NCBI RefSeq assembly: GCF_030915485.1
Contig: NZ_CP133266.1
Span: forward strand, 682,001 to 746,000
DNA length: 64,000 bases
Direction: 5' to 3'
From: Neobacillus sp. PS3-40
GTDB lineage: Bacteria > Bacillota > Bacilli > Bacillales > Cytobacillaceae
The number at the start of each line of letters is the position of its first letter. The first letter of the stretch is position 1. Under the pieces are notes generated by a model. That model had not been told where the DNA came from. It saw only the letters and a list, made by a program, of their open reading frames with translations, and searched no databases. This document shows positions 8,334-16,720 of this stretch, in pieces. A program made the translations under genes and the position numbers.

Positions 8334-9312
8334 CTCTCATTTCTTTTAAAAATCGCTGTGCATCAGTTTGTAATTTTTCATATGCGTTTTGTTCAAAAAA
8401 TTCATTTTTCTCATCAATAGTAAATGTCTCACCAGCAAGATCCACATTGACATTAGCCTGATAAACATATGTGGCATTACCAATCAAGTCTATGCTATAT
8501 CCGCCATCAACGGAATGAACAATACACTGAACTCTACCGCCATTATTGTATACGTTTATAACTTCATCAAGGTTATTAAATTCTTGTAAGTATGTGACAA
8601 GCGAAGAGGCTGACATGGCAGTTCCACAGGCATTTGTAAACCCGACACCACGTTCAAATGTTCTCACATAAATATGTCCTTGTTTTAATGGCTTGACAAA
8701 GCTAACGTTAACACCGTCAGGAAATAAATCATTCGGATTATTCACCTTTTCACTAATTTGTTTTTGAAGATTCGATTGGAGAATCTCTTCACTTTCAACT
8801 ATGGAAATCAAGTGCGGATTTGGTACAGAAAGTGCAGTAAATCTTAATTGATCAGATAATACTTCAATTTTTTCATTTTGTAATGTAGATTGGTCCAGAT
8901 ACAACGGTAAGTCTTTTAATTGGAAGGACACTGGGGAAATTTCCACCTGATACGTTTCTACCTCTGGGTATAGATCAGCCTGTTTACTTACTCTCAAATT
9001 AGCCTTCATCGTTTCAATGACTGCTTCCTTTAGTTGCAGCTTTTCACAAATATATCTAGCTACAATGCGAAGACCATTGCCGCACATTGACGCTTCCGAG
9101 CCGTCTGCATTAAAAACTCGCATTCTCCCATTTGCGTGTGTACTATTTAGGACAAACAAGATACCGTCAGCCCCAAGATTTGTATTCCGATTACATAATA
9201 ATTTTGCAAGATCAGCTCTTTCACTTTCTGAAAAAGTATAATCATTGGAAATTTCATCTATAAGAAGAAAGTCATTTCCAGACCCATGACATTTAATTAA
9301 ATCAATTTGCAT
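8326..9312 (-). CDS. dapF: Diaminopimelate epimerase, atypical long form
   Basis: Converts LL- to meso-diaminopimelate for lysine and peptidoglycan synthesis, using two catalytic cysteines. Both are present: Cys77 in NADGSEASMCGNG and Cys229 in FERGVGFTNACGTA. The usual motifs are ERGxGET and ACGTG, so Phe replaces Glu after VG and Ala replaces Gly after ACGT. At 328 residues it is about 40 longer than most DapF, through a C-terminal tail (from about residue 285). GGAGG precedes the ATG. It could be a diverged paralogue rather than the housekeeping enzyme. Confidence 0.85.
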   Translation of the reverse strand: MQIDLIKCHGSGNDFLLIDEISNDYTFSESERADLAKLLCNRNTNLGADGILFVLNSTHANGRMRVFNADGSEASMCGNGLRIVARYICEKLQLKEAVIETMKANLRVSKQADLYPEVETYQVEISPVSFQLKDLPLYLDQSTLQNEKIEVLSDQLRFTALSVPNPHLISIVESEEILQSNLQKQISEKVNNPNDLFPDGVNVSFVKPLKQGHIYVRTFERGVGFTNACGTAMSASSLVTYLQEFNNLDEVINVYNNGGRVQCIVHSVDGGYSIDLIGNATYVYQANVNVDLAGETFTIDEKNEFFEQNAYEKLQTDAQRFLKEMREG

Positions 9313-9392
9313 TTATGAAAACCTCCGAAAAAATAAGCTTATCTTATTTTATCTAAAATCTTTACTAAATTAAACATTTAAAGCAATAAAAT

Positions 9393-10643
9393 TTAATTAT
9401 GTACATATGGTGAATTTTCCATTTTCATCAAATCAGTTGACCACTTTAAAGCCTGATGGTATTGAGTTAAAACCTGATTTTCCTTAAATCCAAACTTATT
9501 GCAAATTTCCCCAAAATCTTCCCAATTACCTTTTTCCACGGCAATTACAAGTTCTAGCATTTCTTTTAAATGATTTTTTTTACCTTTCAAAGCATCACAA
9601 ATATCTTCATGTAAAGGTAATGCAACTAATACCATTTCCATCGAAGTATTTAATAATGAATCCATTAAGGAAAACATTCCAGTAAGGAAGTAAGTTGAAT
9701 TGGATGATCTACCCTTCTCCCTTACAAGTAATTCACACATTTTTGCTCTTGTTAATGAGATAGTAATTAATTCATTTGTAAAATCTTGTTTGCGACCAGA
9801 TAAATCTCTTACAGACAAAACATAAATCCACTTTTTTATTTCTATTAACCCAAGCATGACAATCGCTTGCTGGATTGATTTTATTTTTTGTTTTGGACGG
9901 AAAGCAGGAGAATTTATTAGCTTTAATAATTTATAGGAAAGTGATAAATCTTGTTCGATCCACTTTGCAATCAAATCAATCCTTGGTTCAACCTCTGATA
10001 AATTATTAATAAGTTCTAAATATGAATGAAAATAAGTTGGAATGTCTTTCGTTGAAACAATTGCAGGCTCTGCAAAAAAATAACCTTGAAAATAATGATA
10101 TCCTCGCAAAGTTGCCTGAATAAACTCCTGTCTTGTTTCAACCTTTTCAGCAAGTAATTTAATTTTTCTTTCTTTAGCTATCTTTTCAATTTTCGTTCTC
10201 ATTTTAAACGTTGTATTTTGAAAATCCACTTTTATAATATCGACAAAAGGGAATAGGTTAAACGTAAATTGATTTTGTTCATCTAAAACAAAATCATCTA
10301 AGGCGATTTGATACCCAAGGCTCTTTAGCTCTTTACAAATTTTAAGCAGTTCAGGATTCGGTTCAACTGTTTCAAGTATTTCAACAACAATTTCATGGGG
10401 TTTAAAATAGGTTGGAAGCTTTAGTTGAAGTAATTTTTCTGTAAAATTCAAGAAACATGGTTTTCCATTTGAGATTTCATCAATACCAATAGTTAAAAAA
10501 CTGTTGATAATTACCTCGGCTGTTGCTTCATCACCGTTTATATTTGGAAACTTGTTTTCAAGATTATTCCTATATAGAAGTTCATAACCAAACACTTCTT
10601 TTTTATTTGTAAAAATAGGCTGTCTTGCAACAAAAACTTCCAC
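9393..10643 (-). CDS. EAL and HDOD domain signalling protein (YuxH-like)
   Basis: A 416-residue protein with an N-terminal EAL-type domain (EVFVARQPIF, YELLYRNN, DFVLDE, IIKVDF, LLAEKVET, YFQGYFFAEP) and a C-terminal HDOD domain from about residue 200 (LSYKLLKLINSPAF, QAIVMLGL). Several EAL catalytic acidic positions are degenerate, as in the YuxH group, so it more likely binds than cleaves cyclic di-GMP; that is inference. The GTG at 10643 is chosen because GGAAGGGAGG lies just upstream and family members start at EVFVARQPI. It is apparently monocistronic. Confidence 0.85.
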   Translation of the reverse strand: MEVFVARQPIFTNKKEVFGYELLYRNNLENKFPNINGDEATAEVIINSFLTIGIDEISNGKPCFLNFTEKLLQLKLPTYFKPHEIVVEILETVEPNPELLKICKELKSLGYQIALDDFVLDEQNQFTFNLFPFVDIIKVDFQNTTFKMRTKIEKIAKERKIKLLAEKVETRQEFIQATLRGYHYFQGYFFAEPAIVSTKDIPTYFHSYLELINNLSEVEPRIDLIAKWIEQDLSLSYKLLKLINSPAFRPKQKIKSIQQAIVMLGLIEIKKWIYVLSVRDLSGRKQDFTNELITISLTRAKMCELLVREKGRSSNSTYFLTGMFSLMDSLLNTSMEMVLVALPLHEDICDALKGKKNHLKEMLELVIAVEKGNWEDFGEICNKFGFKENQVLTQYHQALKWSTDLMKMENSPYVHN

Positions 10644-10771
10644 GCCAATATCCTCCCTTCCATAGTTTAGAATAGTGGTCTTATTGACTTTATTATGCAA
10701 AATTTATCAAATAATGTAAACAACTTTATCGTTTTTTCGAAAATTTAAGACAGGAATTGTCAAATTATTTA

Positions 10772-11536
10772 CTAACGCTCGATAAAATATTCATTGATTA
10801 AAAATGACATTCTTAGCAATTTTTCTTTTTCCGATAGCTGTTCGGAAAATGTTAGCACAGGTGTATTTGGCTCTGGAAAAAAACTACTCCACTCGAGTGG
10901 CATCCATCCCCTTCGCAACCTACCTACCTGATTCGCACCATTATCATAAATACGCTCATCCATATAAAAGGCAGACCCTTCAATCGCACCAATAAATTTT
11001 CCAGTGGCATCTTGAAGCTCTTTTTTGCCCTTTTTTGTTTTTTCAAAATAGCCCAAAAACGAGTTTTTTTCATTAAAGGCTTCTATTTTTTTCCCTTTTA
11101 TTTTATAAAACGCTAAAATTTCATCAGCATCATTATAAAGGGCATATATTTTTATTCGGTTAAAAAGTGTAATTCTCTTACCGCAGTATTTTTTAAGTTC
11201 CCCCGCTAGATGCCCGTCTGGAAAGTATAGCAACACCCTAGGGAATTGAGTGTTTAAAAATACAACTAATAAATGTCTAGCTTCAAATAGTGTTTGGTAA
11301 AGTTCTCTAGAGGAAGTTATATTCCTTTCTATTGAAAAAGACTGATTTAAGCGAAAAAGATAGACTTGAAAACTAATTAGGCTATAAAAAAGAAAAGGGA
11401 TCGTTAGTAACATGATTTCTTTGTTGTGGAAAAAAGAAAGATTCCCCACAACAATTAAGATTGCTGGAAATAACGCTAATATACTATCATTTAAGCTCAA
11501 CCTAGCAGTATTATGGTAATACTCATGTATTTTCAT
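10772..11536 (-). CDS. Membrane-anchored protein of unknown function
   Basis: A 254-residue protein with two hydrophobic segments near the N-terminus (about 19-35 and 41-60), followed by a roughly 190-residue soluble domain. The soluble part shows repeated beta-type stretches (ILAFYKIKGKKIEAFNEK, LGYFEKTKKGKKEL, FIGAIEGSAFYMDE). This alternation resembles scramblase-like (tubby-type) beta barrels, but I cannot assign it. ATG follows AGGGAG with a rather long spacer. No operon partner is evident. Confidence 0.6.
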   Translation of the reverse strand: MKIHEYYHNTARLSLNDSILALFPAILIVVGNLSFFHNKEIMLLTIPFLFYSLISFQVYLFRLNQSFSIERNITSSRELYQTLFEARHLLVVFLNTQFPRVLLYFPDGHLAGELKKYCGKRITLFNRIKIYALYNDADEILAFYKIKGKKIEAFNEKNSFLGYFEKTKKGKKELQDATGKFIGAIEGSAFYMDERIYDNGANQVGRLRRGWMPLEWSSFFPEPNTPVLTFSEQLSEKEKLLRMSFLINEYFIER

Positions 11537-11617
11537 AAATAAAAACTCCCTATCAGTTTCCTCTTAATTAAGTCTATTAATAAAAGTCATAAAAAATGAT
11601 AGGAGATTTTTTCTAGA

Positions 11618-11650
11618 AAAAAAGAAAAAACCCGCATTATGAAGCGAGTT
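11618..11650 (-). terminator. Terminator after the yxlG-like gene
   Basis: Minus-strand ACTCGC, loop, GCGGGT followed by TTTTTTC. The 5' arm overlaps the 3' end of the permease gene. The stem is short and contains a G-T pair. Confidence 0.5.
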
Positions 11651-12416
11651 CCTTTCTCCTAAATATCGAAAAACTTATGATAAGCAAAATAACAATACAG
11701 ATTAAAGCTATAAGGACCGTTGGTAAAATATCTTCAGATAGATCCCCCGTCATGAGAAGTTTATTCGCGTAATCTATCAATTGTACTGGGCTCCATTTAA
11801 GCCAATTGGAAAATGAGCTACTGATTAGACTTACAACTATCACTACAGCAAGCGAGAGAAACGCGGCCATACCAGGATTAAGAAGGGATGCACTAAAAAA
11901 GATTACTAAAGTGAGAACTACTGTGAACCAAAGTCCATAATAAAAGAAGGATTGAAAAAGGTCTGCAATTGGAATCCATTCGAACAGAATTCCTGTATAG
12001 TACCAGGTTGAGAAATACCCTACCAAGAATGAGCTCAACATTAAAAGCAAGCTCCCAGCCCATTTTGCCGTAACAAATGAAGAATAGGAAACTGGCTTTA
12101 CCAGGATCATCGCTGCTACACCACTTTTTCGTTCTCCTGCAAGTATCCCCATAGTTGTTAAAACAATGATTAAGACCCCAATTGTCGTATATTGACTTAG
12201 ACCTTGCACCAAAACTTCAGCACTTGAGGGGGTTGGAATTTTGATAACCGCTCCTTTAGGTAGACCACCCAATGAGTCAATAATTTGTGGTAGATAGTAG
12301 CTTGATAGTGGTTCTTTTACCCCAAGCAAAATAAATGTGATTGGGACCCATATCCATTTGAAATTTCTCCACATTTCAACAAGTTCTTTTTGAAAAAGGG
12401 TTTTCCACTGGCTCAT
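11637..12416 (-). CDS. yxlG: ABC-2 type transporter permease, YxlG-like
   Basis: A 259-residue integral membrane protein with about six hydrophobic segments and the ABC-2 layout: an N-terminal amphipathic stretch (SQWKTLFQKELVEMWRNF), then membrane spans, with GILAGERKSGVAAMILVKPV in the first cytoplasmic loop. Its ATG overlaps the stop of the ATPase gene by four bases. The order YxlE-like, YxlF-like, YxlG-like matches the end of the B. subtilis sigY operon. The substrate is unknown. Confidence 0.85.
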   Translation of the reverse strand: MSQWKTLFQKELVEMWRNFKWIWVPITFILLGVKEPLSSYYLPQIIDSLGGLPKGAVIKIPTPSSAEVLVQGLSQYTTIGVLIIVLTTMGILAGERKSGVAAMILVKPVSYSSFVTAKWAGSLLLMLSSFLVGYFSTWYYTGILFEWIPIADLFQSFFYYGLWFTVVLTLVIFFSASLLNPGMAAFLSLAVVIVVSLISSSFSNWLKWSPVQLIDYANKLLMTGDLSEDILPTVLIALICIVILLIISFSIFRRKELAS

Positions 12417-13321
12417 TTACCCACCACCTTCATAAAAACATCTTCAAGTGTCATACTGCTAATTTCGAATTTAACAAGCGGCCAATTATTTTCGATCATT
12501 TTCTTGATGAACTTTTGTCTTGCACACTCAATATTATTTACAGAAATGGTAACCTTTCTCCCTTCAACACAAATGGAATTAACTAAATCATCACCCTCAA
12601 ACATACGTGCATACTCGTCAGCATTATTTTGAAAAGTAAAATCGATATTTGATTGTTGATGCCGCGTGAGAAGCTCTTCCATCGTTCCTGATTCGACAAT
12701 TAGACCGTTATGGAGAAATAGAATTTTGTCACAAATCTCTTGGGCATCGTTTAAAATATGGGTTGAAAAAAGAATCGTTGTTTCCTTTTTCAATTCTTCA
12801 AGTAATTGCAGTACTTCTCTTCTTCCAAATGGATCTAACGCAGAAACAGGTTCATCCAACATAAGCAGTTGTGGGCGATGGATGAGTGCCTGAGCAATTC
12901 CAAGCCTTTGTTTCATCCCTCCTGAATATTTACCAATACGCTGATTTTTCGCTTCCAATATGCCGACAACTTGAAGGAGCTCCAAAGAACGTTCCTTTAC
13001 CATTTCTCTGTTTAAGCCTGCAAGCTTTCCGACGTATTCCAAAAATTCAATGCCGCTCATCCAATTATAATAGACTGGAAATTGAGGAAGATATCCAATT
13101 AAGTGACGGACATCCTCACCTTTTTTCATATCTGCAAAGGTATAAGTACCTTCTGTTGGCTTCATTAACCCTGATAGGATTCTTAAGGTTGTTGTTTTCC
13201 CAGCTCCATTTGGTCCTAACAGTGCTGTGCACTTACCTTTCTCTAAACTGAAATTAAGATCTTTGATTACATGTGTCCCTTTAAAACTTTTTTTTAACCC
13301 TTTGATTTCTATAAGAGTCAT
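12413..13321 (-). CDS. yxlF: ABC transporter ATP-binding protein, YxlF-like
   Basis: A 302-residue ABC ATPase with Walker A GPNGAGKTT, Q-loop YLPQFP, signature YSGGMKQRL, Walker B LLMLDEPVSALDP and switch His in STHIL. The extra C-terminal region of about 80 residues is typical of DrrA/YxlF-type exporters or antibiotic/bacteriocin self-protection pumps. The start codon overlaps the previous stop (TAATG) and the stop overlaps the permease start, so the three genes are coupled. Confidence 0.88.
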   Translation of the reverse strand: MTLIEIKGLKKSFKGTHVIKDLNFSLEKGKCTALLGPNGAGKTTTLRILSGLMKPTEGTYTFADMKKGEDVRHLIGYLPQFPVYYNWMSGIEFLEYVGKLAGLNREMVKERSLELLQVVGILEAKNQRIGKYSGGMKQRLGIAQALIHRPQLLMLDEPVSALDPFGRREVLQLLEELKKETTILFSTHILNDAQEICDKILFLHNGLIVESGTMEELLTRHQQSNIDFTFQNNADEYARMFEGDDLVNSICVEGRKVTISVNNIECARQKFIKKMIENNWPLVKFEISSMTLEDVFMKVVGK

Positions 13322-13521
13322 TAATTATTTCTCCTTCCAATCACAAAATAAAGGATTGGGCCTATAATATTAACAAATAAAATAATCACTACCCACAACC
13401 ATTTTGGGCCGTTGGTCCGTTCTATCCGAATTAAGTCCACAAGTGAAACAACTAATAAAATTAGCTGAATAATGATTACTGGTGCAAGTAAAGCCCAATT
13501 TAAATTTACGAGTACATCCAT
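13321..13521 (-). CDS. yxlE: Small membrane protein, YxlE-like (PLDc_N domain)
   Basis: A 66-residue protein with two hydrophobic helices (about 10-29 and 42-61) and the C-terminal motif GPILYFVIGRR seen in phospholipase-D N-terminal-like small membrane proteins. In B. subtilis, YxlD and YxlE act with the sigma-Y anti-sigma system; here only the YxlE-like protein sits before the transporter pair. AAGGGGG lies upstream of the ATG. Confidence 0.8.
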   Translation of the reverse strand: MDVLVNLNWALLAPVIIIQLILLVVSLVDLIRIERTNGPKWLWVVIILFVNIIGPILYFVIGRRNN

Positions 13522-13556
13522 GCTAAGTCCCCCTTATTTTTGTTCTTCAACTATAT

Positions 13557-13581
13557 TACGAAGGGGCAATAAAAACGTTCA
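13557..13581 (-). promoter_or_regulatory. ECF-type promoter candidate for yxlEFG
   Basis: Minus-strand TGAACG (13576-13581), 15 bp, CGTA (13557-13560), ending 36 bp before the yxlE start. The layout fits ECF sigma promoters and the -35 resembles the one I recall for sigma-Y. This is a motif reading only. Confidence 0.45.
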
Positions 13582-13582
13582 A

Positions 13583-13609
13583 AACCCGGTAAAAAATTTT
13601 TACCGGGCT
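13583..13609 (-). terminator. Palindrome/terminator after the DUF4870 gene
   Basis: Near-perfect inverted repeat CCCGGTAAAAA / TTTTTACCGGG followed by TTTT on the minus strand. It lies between the DUF4870 gene and the yxlE promoter. It could also serve as an operator because it abuts the TGAACG box. Confidence 0.7.
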
Positions 13610-13622
13610 GACAAAAACTTAT

Positions 13623-13946
13623 TTATTTGATAAACCTAATAATCCAGGGAATCCGGTATTCATTCCCTTCATAAGCCTTAACAGCTGCAACAATCGTGAA
13701 CACAAATGCTAAAATCCCAAGAATCCACAAGCCGATAAACCCTATCACAACAATCGTCAAAATCAAACTAATGATCGTATAAATTGAATAAGAAATTAGA
13801 AAGTTGAAGTATTCCTTTCCATGGTATTCAATAAATGTTGATTCCTTCCTCTTTAAAAGCCAAATTATTAACGGTCCCAATATAGGCGCAAAAAGACTGA
13901 CTGCATAAATTGCCGCTCCTAGCAATCTTTCTTCACTATTTATCAT
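13623..13946 (-). CDS. DUF4870 family membrane protein
   Basis: A 107-residue protein with three to four hydrophobic segments and the family pattern of an N-terminal helix, GPLIIWLLKR, then YHGKEYFNFLISY and a C-terminal GIL...AVKAYEGNEYR. The start at ATG 13946 follows GGAGGAATCGGAA; a 16-residue upstream extension lacks a site. No function is known for the family. Confidence 0.8.
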   Translation of the reverse strand: MINSEERLLGAAIYAVSLFAPILGPLIIWLLKRKESTFIEYHGKEYFNFLISYSIYTIISLILTIVVIGFIGLWILGILAFVFTIVAAVKAYEGNEYRIPWIIRFIK

Positions 13947-14093
13947 TTCCGATTCCTCCAAAATTTTTAAATATAACTTAACATCTTTACGCAAAACTTT
14001 TGAAAAAGTTTCATGTTTTCAAGGTTTATTCATTTTTCAATTATAATATTTTTCTGTTAAACTAAAGAAAATATCACAATGAAAGGTTTTACT

Positions 14094-15221
14094 ATGACTA
14101 AAACTTTATTAAAAAATGCCACAGTTTATCCTATCACATCTAAACCGATCTTCCGTTCGGATGTGTTAGTTGAGGATGGAAAGATCATTAAAGTTGGAAC
14201 GAACCTTACGACAGATACAGATGTCAAAATTATTGATTGTGGAGAGCTTTTTCTTCTGCCTGGTTTTATTGATGTCCATACACATCTTGGCCTATATGAT
14301 GAAGGAACAGGCTGGGCTGGTAATGATGCAAATGAAACTGCTGAGGCGCTTACCCCACATATTAGAGCTATCGATGGGGCCTACCCATTGGATCCAGCAT
14401 TTGGTGATGCTCTTAGAAGCGGAATTACCACAGTCCATATCATGCCTGGAAGTGCAAATGTCATTGGTGGAACCACTTCTGTTATTAAGACAACTGGGAA
14501 AAATATCAAAAAGATGATTGTACAAGAAATTGCCGGTCTGAAAATTGCCTTAGGAGAAAACCCTAAGAGAATTCATAGCCATGGAAATAATGATTCCATC
14601 ACAAGGATGGGTATTATGGGTATGTTACGTGAGGCCTTCTACCAAGCGATACATACTGATAATCCAGATGATTTGAGGGTAGCTCCACTGGTTATGGCTT
14701 TAAAAAGGGAAATTCCAGTCAGAATTCATGCACATCGGGCAGATGATATTATAACAGCGATCCGATTTGCAGAAGAATTTCAGCTTGATTTACGTATTGA
14801 GCACTGTACCGAGGGACATTTAGTTGCTAGTGAATTAGCAAATTTAGGGTTAAAGGTTGCTGTAGGTCCTACGTTGACCAGAAAATCAAAGGTTGAATTA
14901 AAGAACAAAACGTGGAAGACCTATCAGGAACTTTCCCGCCATGGCGTGGAAGTTTCGATTGTAACAGATCACCCATATACTCCGATTCAATTTTTGAATA
15001 TTTGTGCTGGAATTGCCGTTCGAGAAGGTTTACCGGAACAAAAAGCACTCGAAGGGATTACTATCCTTCCAGCAAAAAATCTAAGAATTGATCAGAATTT
15101 AGGCAGTATTGAAGAGGGTAAAGATGCTGATCTAGTTTTATGGAGCCATCACCCGTTCCACTATCTTGCGAAGCCAAAATGGACTATGGTCGGGGGAGAA
15201 ATTGTTTTTAGCGAATCGTAG
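14094..15221 (+). CDS. Metal-dependent amidohydrolase, imidazolonepropionase-like
   Basis: A 375-residue member of the amidohydrolase superfamily (TIM barrel with flanking beta sandwich). Metal-binding motifs are visible: DVHTHLG, HAHRADD (two His), IEHCTEG and TDHPYTP, plus the closing EEGKDADLVLW typical of the superfamily. It resembles YtcJ/HutI-like enzymes without a defined substrate. ATG 14094 is preferred because AAAGG lies 7 bases upstream; an ATG 15 bases earlier has no such site. It is monocistronic. Confidence 0.85.
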   Translation: MTKTLLKNATVYPITSKPIFRSDVLVEDGKIIKVGTNLTTDTDVKIIDCGELFLLPGFIDVHTHLGLYDEGTGWAGNDANETAEALTPHIRAIDGAYPLDPAFGDALRSGITTVHIMPGSANVIGGTTSVIKTTGKNIKKMIVQEIAGLKIALGENPKRIHSHGNNDSITRMGIMGMLREAFYQAIHTDNPDDLRVAPLVMALKREIPVRIHAHRADDIITAIRFAEEFQLDLRIEHCTEGHLVASELANLGLKVAVGPTLTRKSKVELKNKTWKTYQELSRHGVEVSIVTDHPYTPIQFLNICAGIAVREGLPEQKALEGITILPAKNLRIDQNLGSIEEGKDADLVLWSHHPFHYLAKPKWTMVGGEIVFSES

Positions 15222-15397
15222 AATTTTGTAGAAAAATGCCTAAAAATTTCATAGAAATTTAAGCAAAAAATCTATTCCTTTTTTGCTTATTTTCTTGTAT
15301 GATACTCTCAATGGAAACATAGCAAAGGTGTTTATAGGTTTCTTGGCATTTTTTACCACAAAAAAAGAGCTATGTCGTTACCTAAACCAACTAAATG

Positions 15398-15470
15398 TAG
15401 GGCGTTGGAGTCGTAGTTGCCCTTATGAGCTAGTAGAATTTATGGATATAAATTCTGATTAGTTAAAAAA
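15398..15470 (+). repeat. Three-hairpin dispersed repeat, copy 2 (partial)
   Basis: Retains the middle (GTAGTTGCCCTTATG) and the last hairpin (AGAATTTAT / ATAAATTCT) plus the trailing TTAGTTAAAAAAC; the first hairpin is missing or diverged. It lies downstream of the amidohydrolase. I see nothing else definite in 15222-15397 or 15471-15600. Confidence 0.8.
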
Positions 15471-15607
15471 CAATACAATAAGGCAGTATCTGCTAAGGAG
15501 ATCTTCATCACTTTCATAGTAGAAGGATAAAAATTTTCGTTTAAATTAGATAGATGGTTCTTATTTGTATAGCTCCACCCCTTTAAAAAACAAAATAATA
15601 CAGGGAA

Positions 15608-15700
15608 GGCAAATGGTGCGCCACCAGGTAACTGGTTCTAGTGGGTTCGATTCCCACCCCGAAATTTTTTATCCAAAAAAATTTCGAGGGTGGGCCGCTT
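15608..15700 (+). other. Structured RNA-like leader upstream of the GNAT gene
   Basis: Contains GGTG-CGC-CACC, CCAG-GTAA-CTGG with a GNRA loop, a T-arm-like hairpin GTGGG-TTCGATT-CCCAC (15641-15657), and a long AT-rich hairpin (15653-15694) whose 5' arm reuses the CCCAC. The last two are mutually exclusive, so this looks like a switching leader or a degenerate tRNA-like RNA. The class is not recognised. Confidence 0.5.
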
Positions 15701-15742
15701 CTTTAGACATGGGATCGGATTGCCCTAATTGGAGGGATATTC

Positions 15743-16303
15743 ATGCTGAAGAAACGTGATCTTCATGATAGCCACGCTTTATTTGAACTAATGACGCACC
15801 CTGATGTCTTCCCGTTTGTGCGCCAAAAAGCAGGATCTTATGAAGAATATATGTTTATTACAAAACAAACAATCGAGGCGGAAGAGCGTGGTGAATTAAT
15901 TTCACGAACTATTCTTGATGAATGGGGCTCCCCAATCGGAACTATTAATTTATATGATATTGAAAATAATGCCGGATTTTTAGGAACCTGGCTTGGGAAG
16001 CCTTATCATGGAAAAGGATATAACAGCCCCGCAAAAGATACTTTTTTTCAGGAGCTTTTCTACGAAATGGGAATAGAGACGATCTTTATGAGAATTAGAA
16101 AAGTAAATATTCGTTCCATAAAAGCCGTGGAAAAACTGCCATATGCGGTTAAAGCAAATGAATCAAGAATAAATATTTATAATCAATTAAATGCTAATGG
16201 TGATATTTACGATCTATACGAAATCCCCAAAGATCAATTTACACTCCATATTATGAGGTCTGCTGTAATAGAAGATGAGCAATCTGAATTGTTAGAAGCA
16301 TAG
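15743..16303 (+). CDS. GNAT family N-acetyltransferase (RimJ/RimL type)
   Basis: A 186-residue acetyltransferase. The acetyl-CoA-binding region is LGTWLGKPYHGKGYN, followed by TIFMRIRKVNIRSIKAVEKL, the usual beta5-alpha4 segment with the conserved Asn in NIRSI. The N-terminal LKKRDLHDSHALFELMTHPDVF also fits RimJ/RimL-type enzymes. GGAGGG lies just upstream of the ATG. The substrate (a ribosomal protein, antibiotic or small metabolite) cannot be told from sequence. Confidence 0.82.
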   Translation: MLKKRDLHDSHALFELMTHPDVFPFVRQKAGSYEEYMFITKQTIEAEERGELISRTILDEWGSPIGTINLYDIENNAGFLGTWLGKPYHGKGYNSPAKDTFFQELFYEMGIETIFMRIRKVNIRSIKAVEKLPYAVKANESRINIYNQLNANGDIYDLYEIPKDQFTLHIMRSAVIEDEQSELLEA

Positions 16304-16321
16304 TATAAATTCTTATATTAT

Positions 16322-16367
16322 AAAGGAAAGGCTAAATCGTTATAACGATTTAGCCTTTCCTTTTTTT
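16322..16367 (+). terminator. Bidirectional terminator
   Basis: Long perfect palindrome AAAGGAAAGGCTAAATCG / CGATTTAGCCTTTCCTTT followed by a T run on the plus strand and preceded by A on the other. It ends the GNAT gene and the convergent small gene. Confidence 0.88.
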
Positions 16368-16368
16368 G

Positions 16369-16527
16369 TTAATCTATCATATTTTGTTCAAGCGATTCAT
16401 CCACTTCACTTATTCCCATTTGGAGCAAAAAGTCTTCTAATTCCTCATTCGTCAATGTTTCAAAACGCCCATCATGAAAAAAAACTTGAGTTTGATTCGG
16501 ATTTATTCTGTTTAAATTAAAACTCAT
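16369..16527 (-). CDS. Small hypothetical protein
   Basis: A 52-residue acidic protein (MSFNLNRINPNQTQVFFHDG ... LEDFLLQMGISEVDE). ATG 16527 is 8 bases after AAAGGAG; a 20-residue upstream extension lacks such a site. It has no transmembrane segment or recognised motif. Confidence 0.6.
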   Translation of the reverse strand: MSFNLNRINPNQTQVFFHDGRFETLTNEELEDFLLQMGISEVDESLEQNMID

Positions 16528-16720
16528 TAGTAAAGCTCCTTTCATAGATGAATAATATTTATTATCTACAATAGAGGCTATATTCATTCAAGCACTGTTA
16601 CTACAGGTTTTATTAGGTTTGGCTAATGCTGTAATTTACGAAAGAATTTTTTATAGGTTTAGTACGTGCAACCTGTGATATAATATCTCTCGTTACTTAA
16701 TAGAAATTGGGGATTTTAAG

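Noticed and set aside
14170-14525. Open frames on both strands inside the amidohydrolase gene
   Set aside because: They are shadows of a conserved amidohydrolase with intact metal-binding motifs.
15685-15700. Possible T-box core (AGGGTGGGCCGC)
   Set aside because: It differs from AGGGTGGNACCGCG by a missing base, has no stem I specifier loop in view and no terminator after it, so I did not call a T-box.
15565-15759. Open frame of 64 codons overlapping the structured leader
   Set aside because: It runs through several perfect hairpins, lacks a ribosome binding site and has no protein-like pattern; the RNA structure explains the sequence better.
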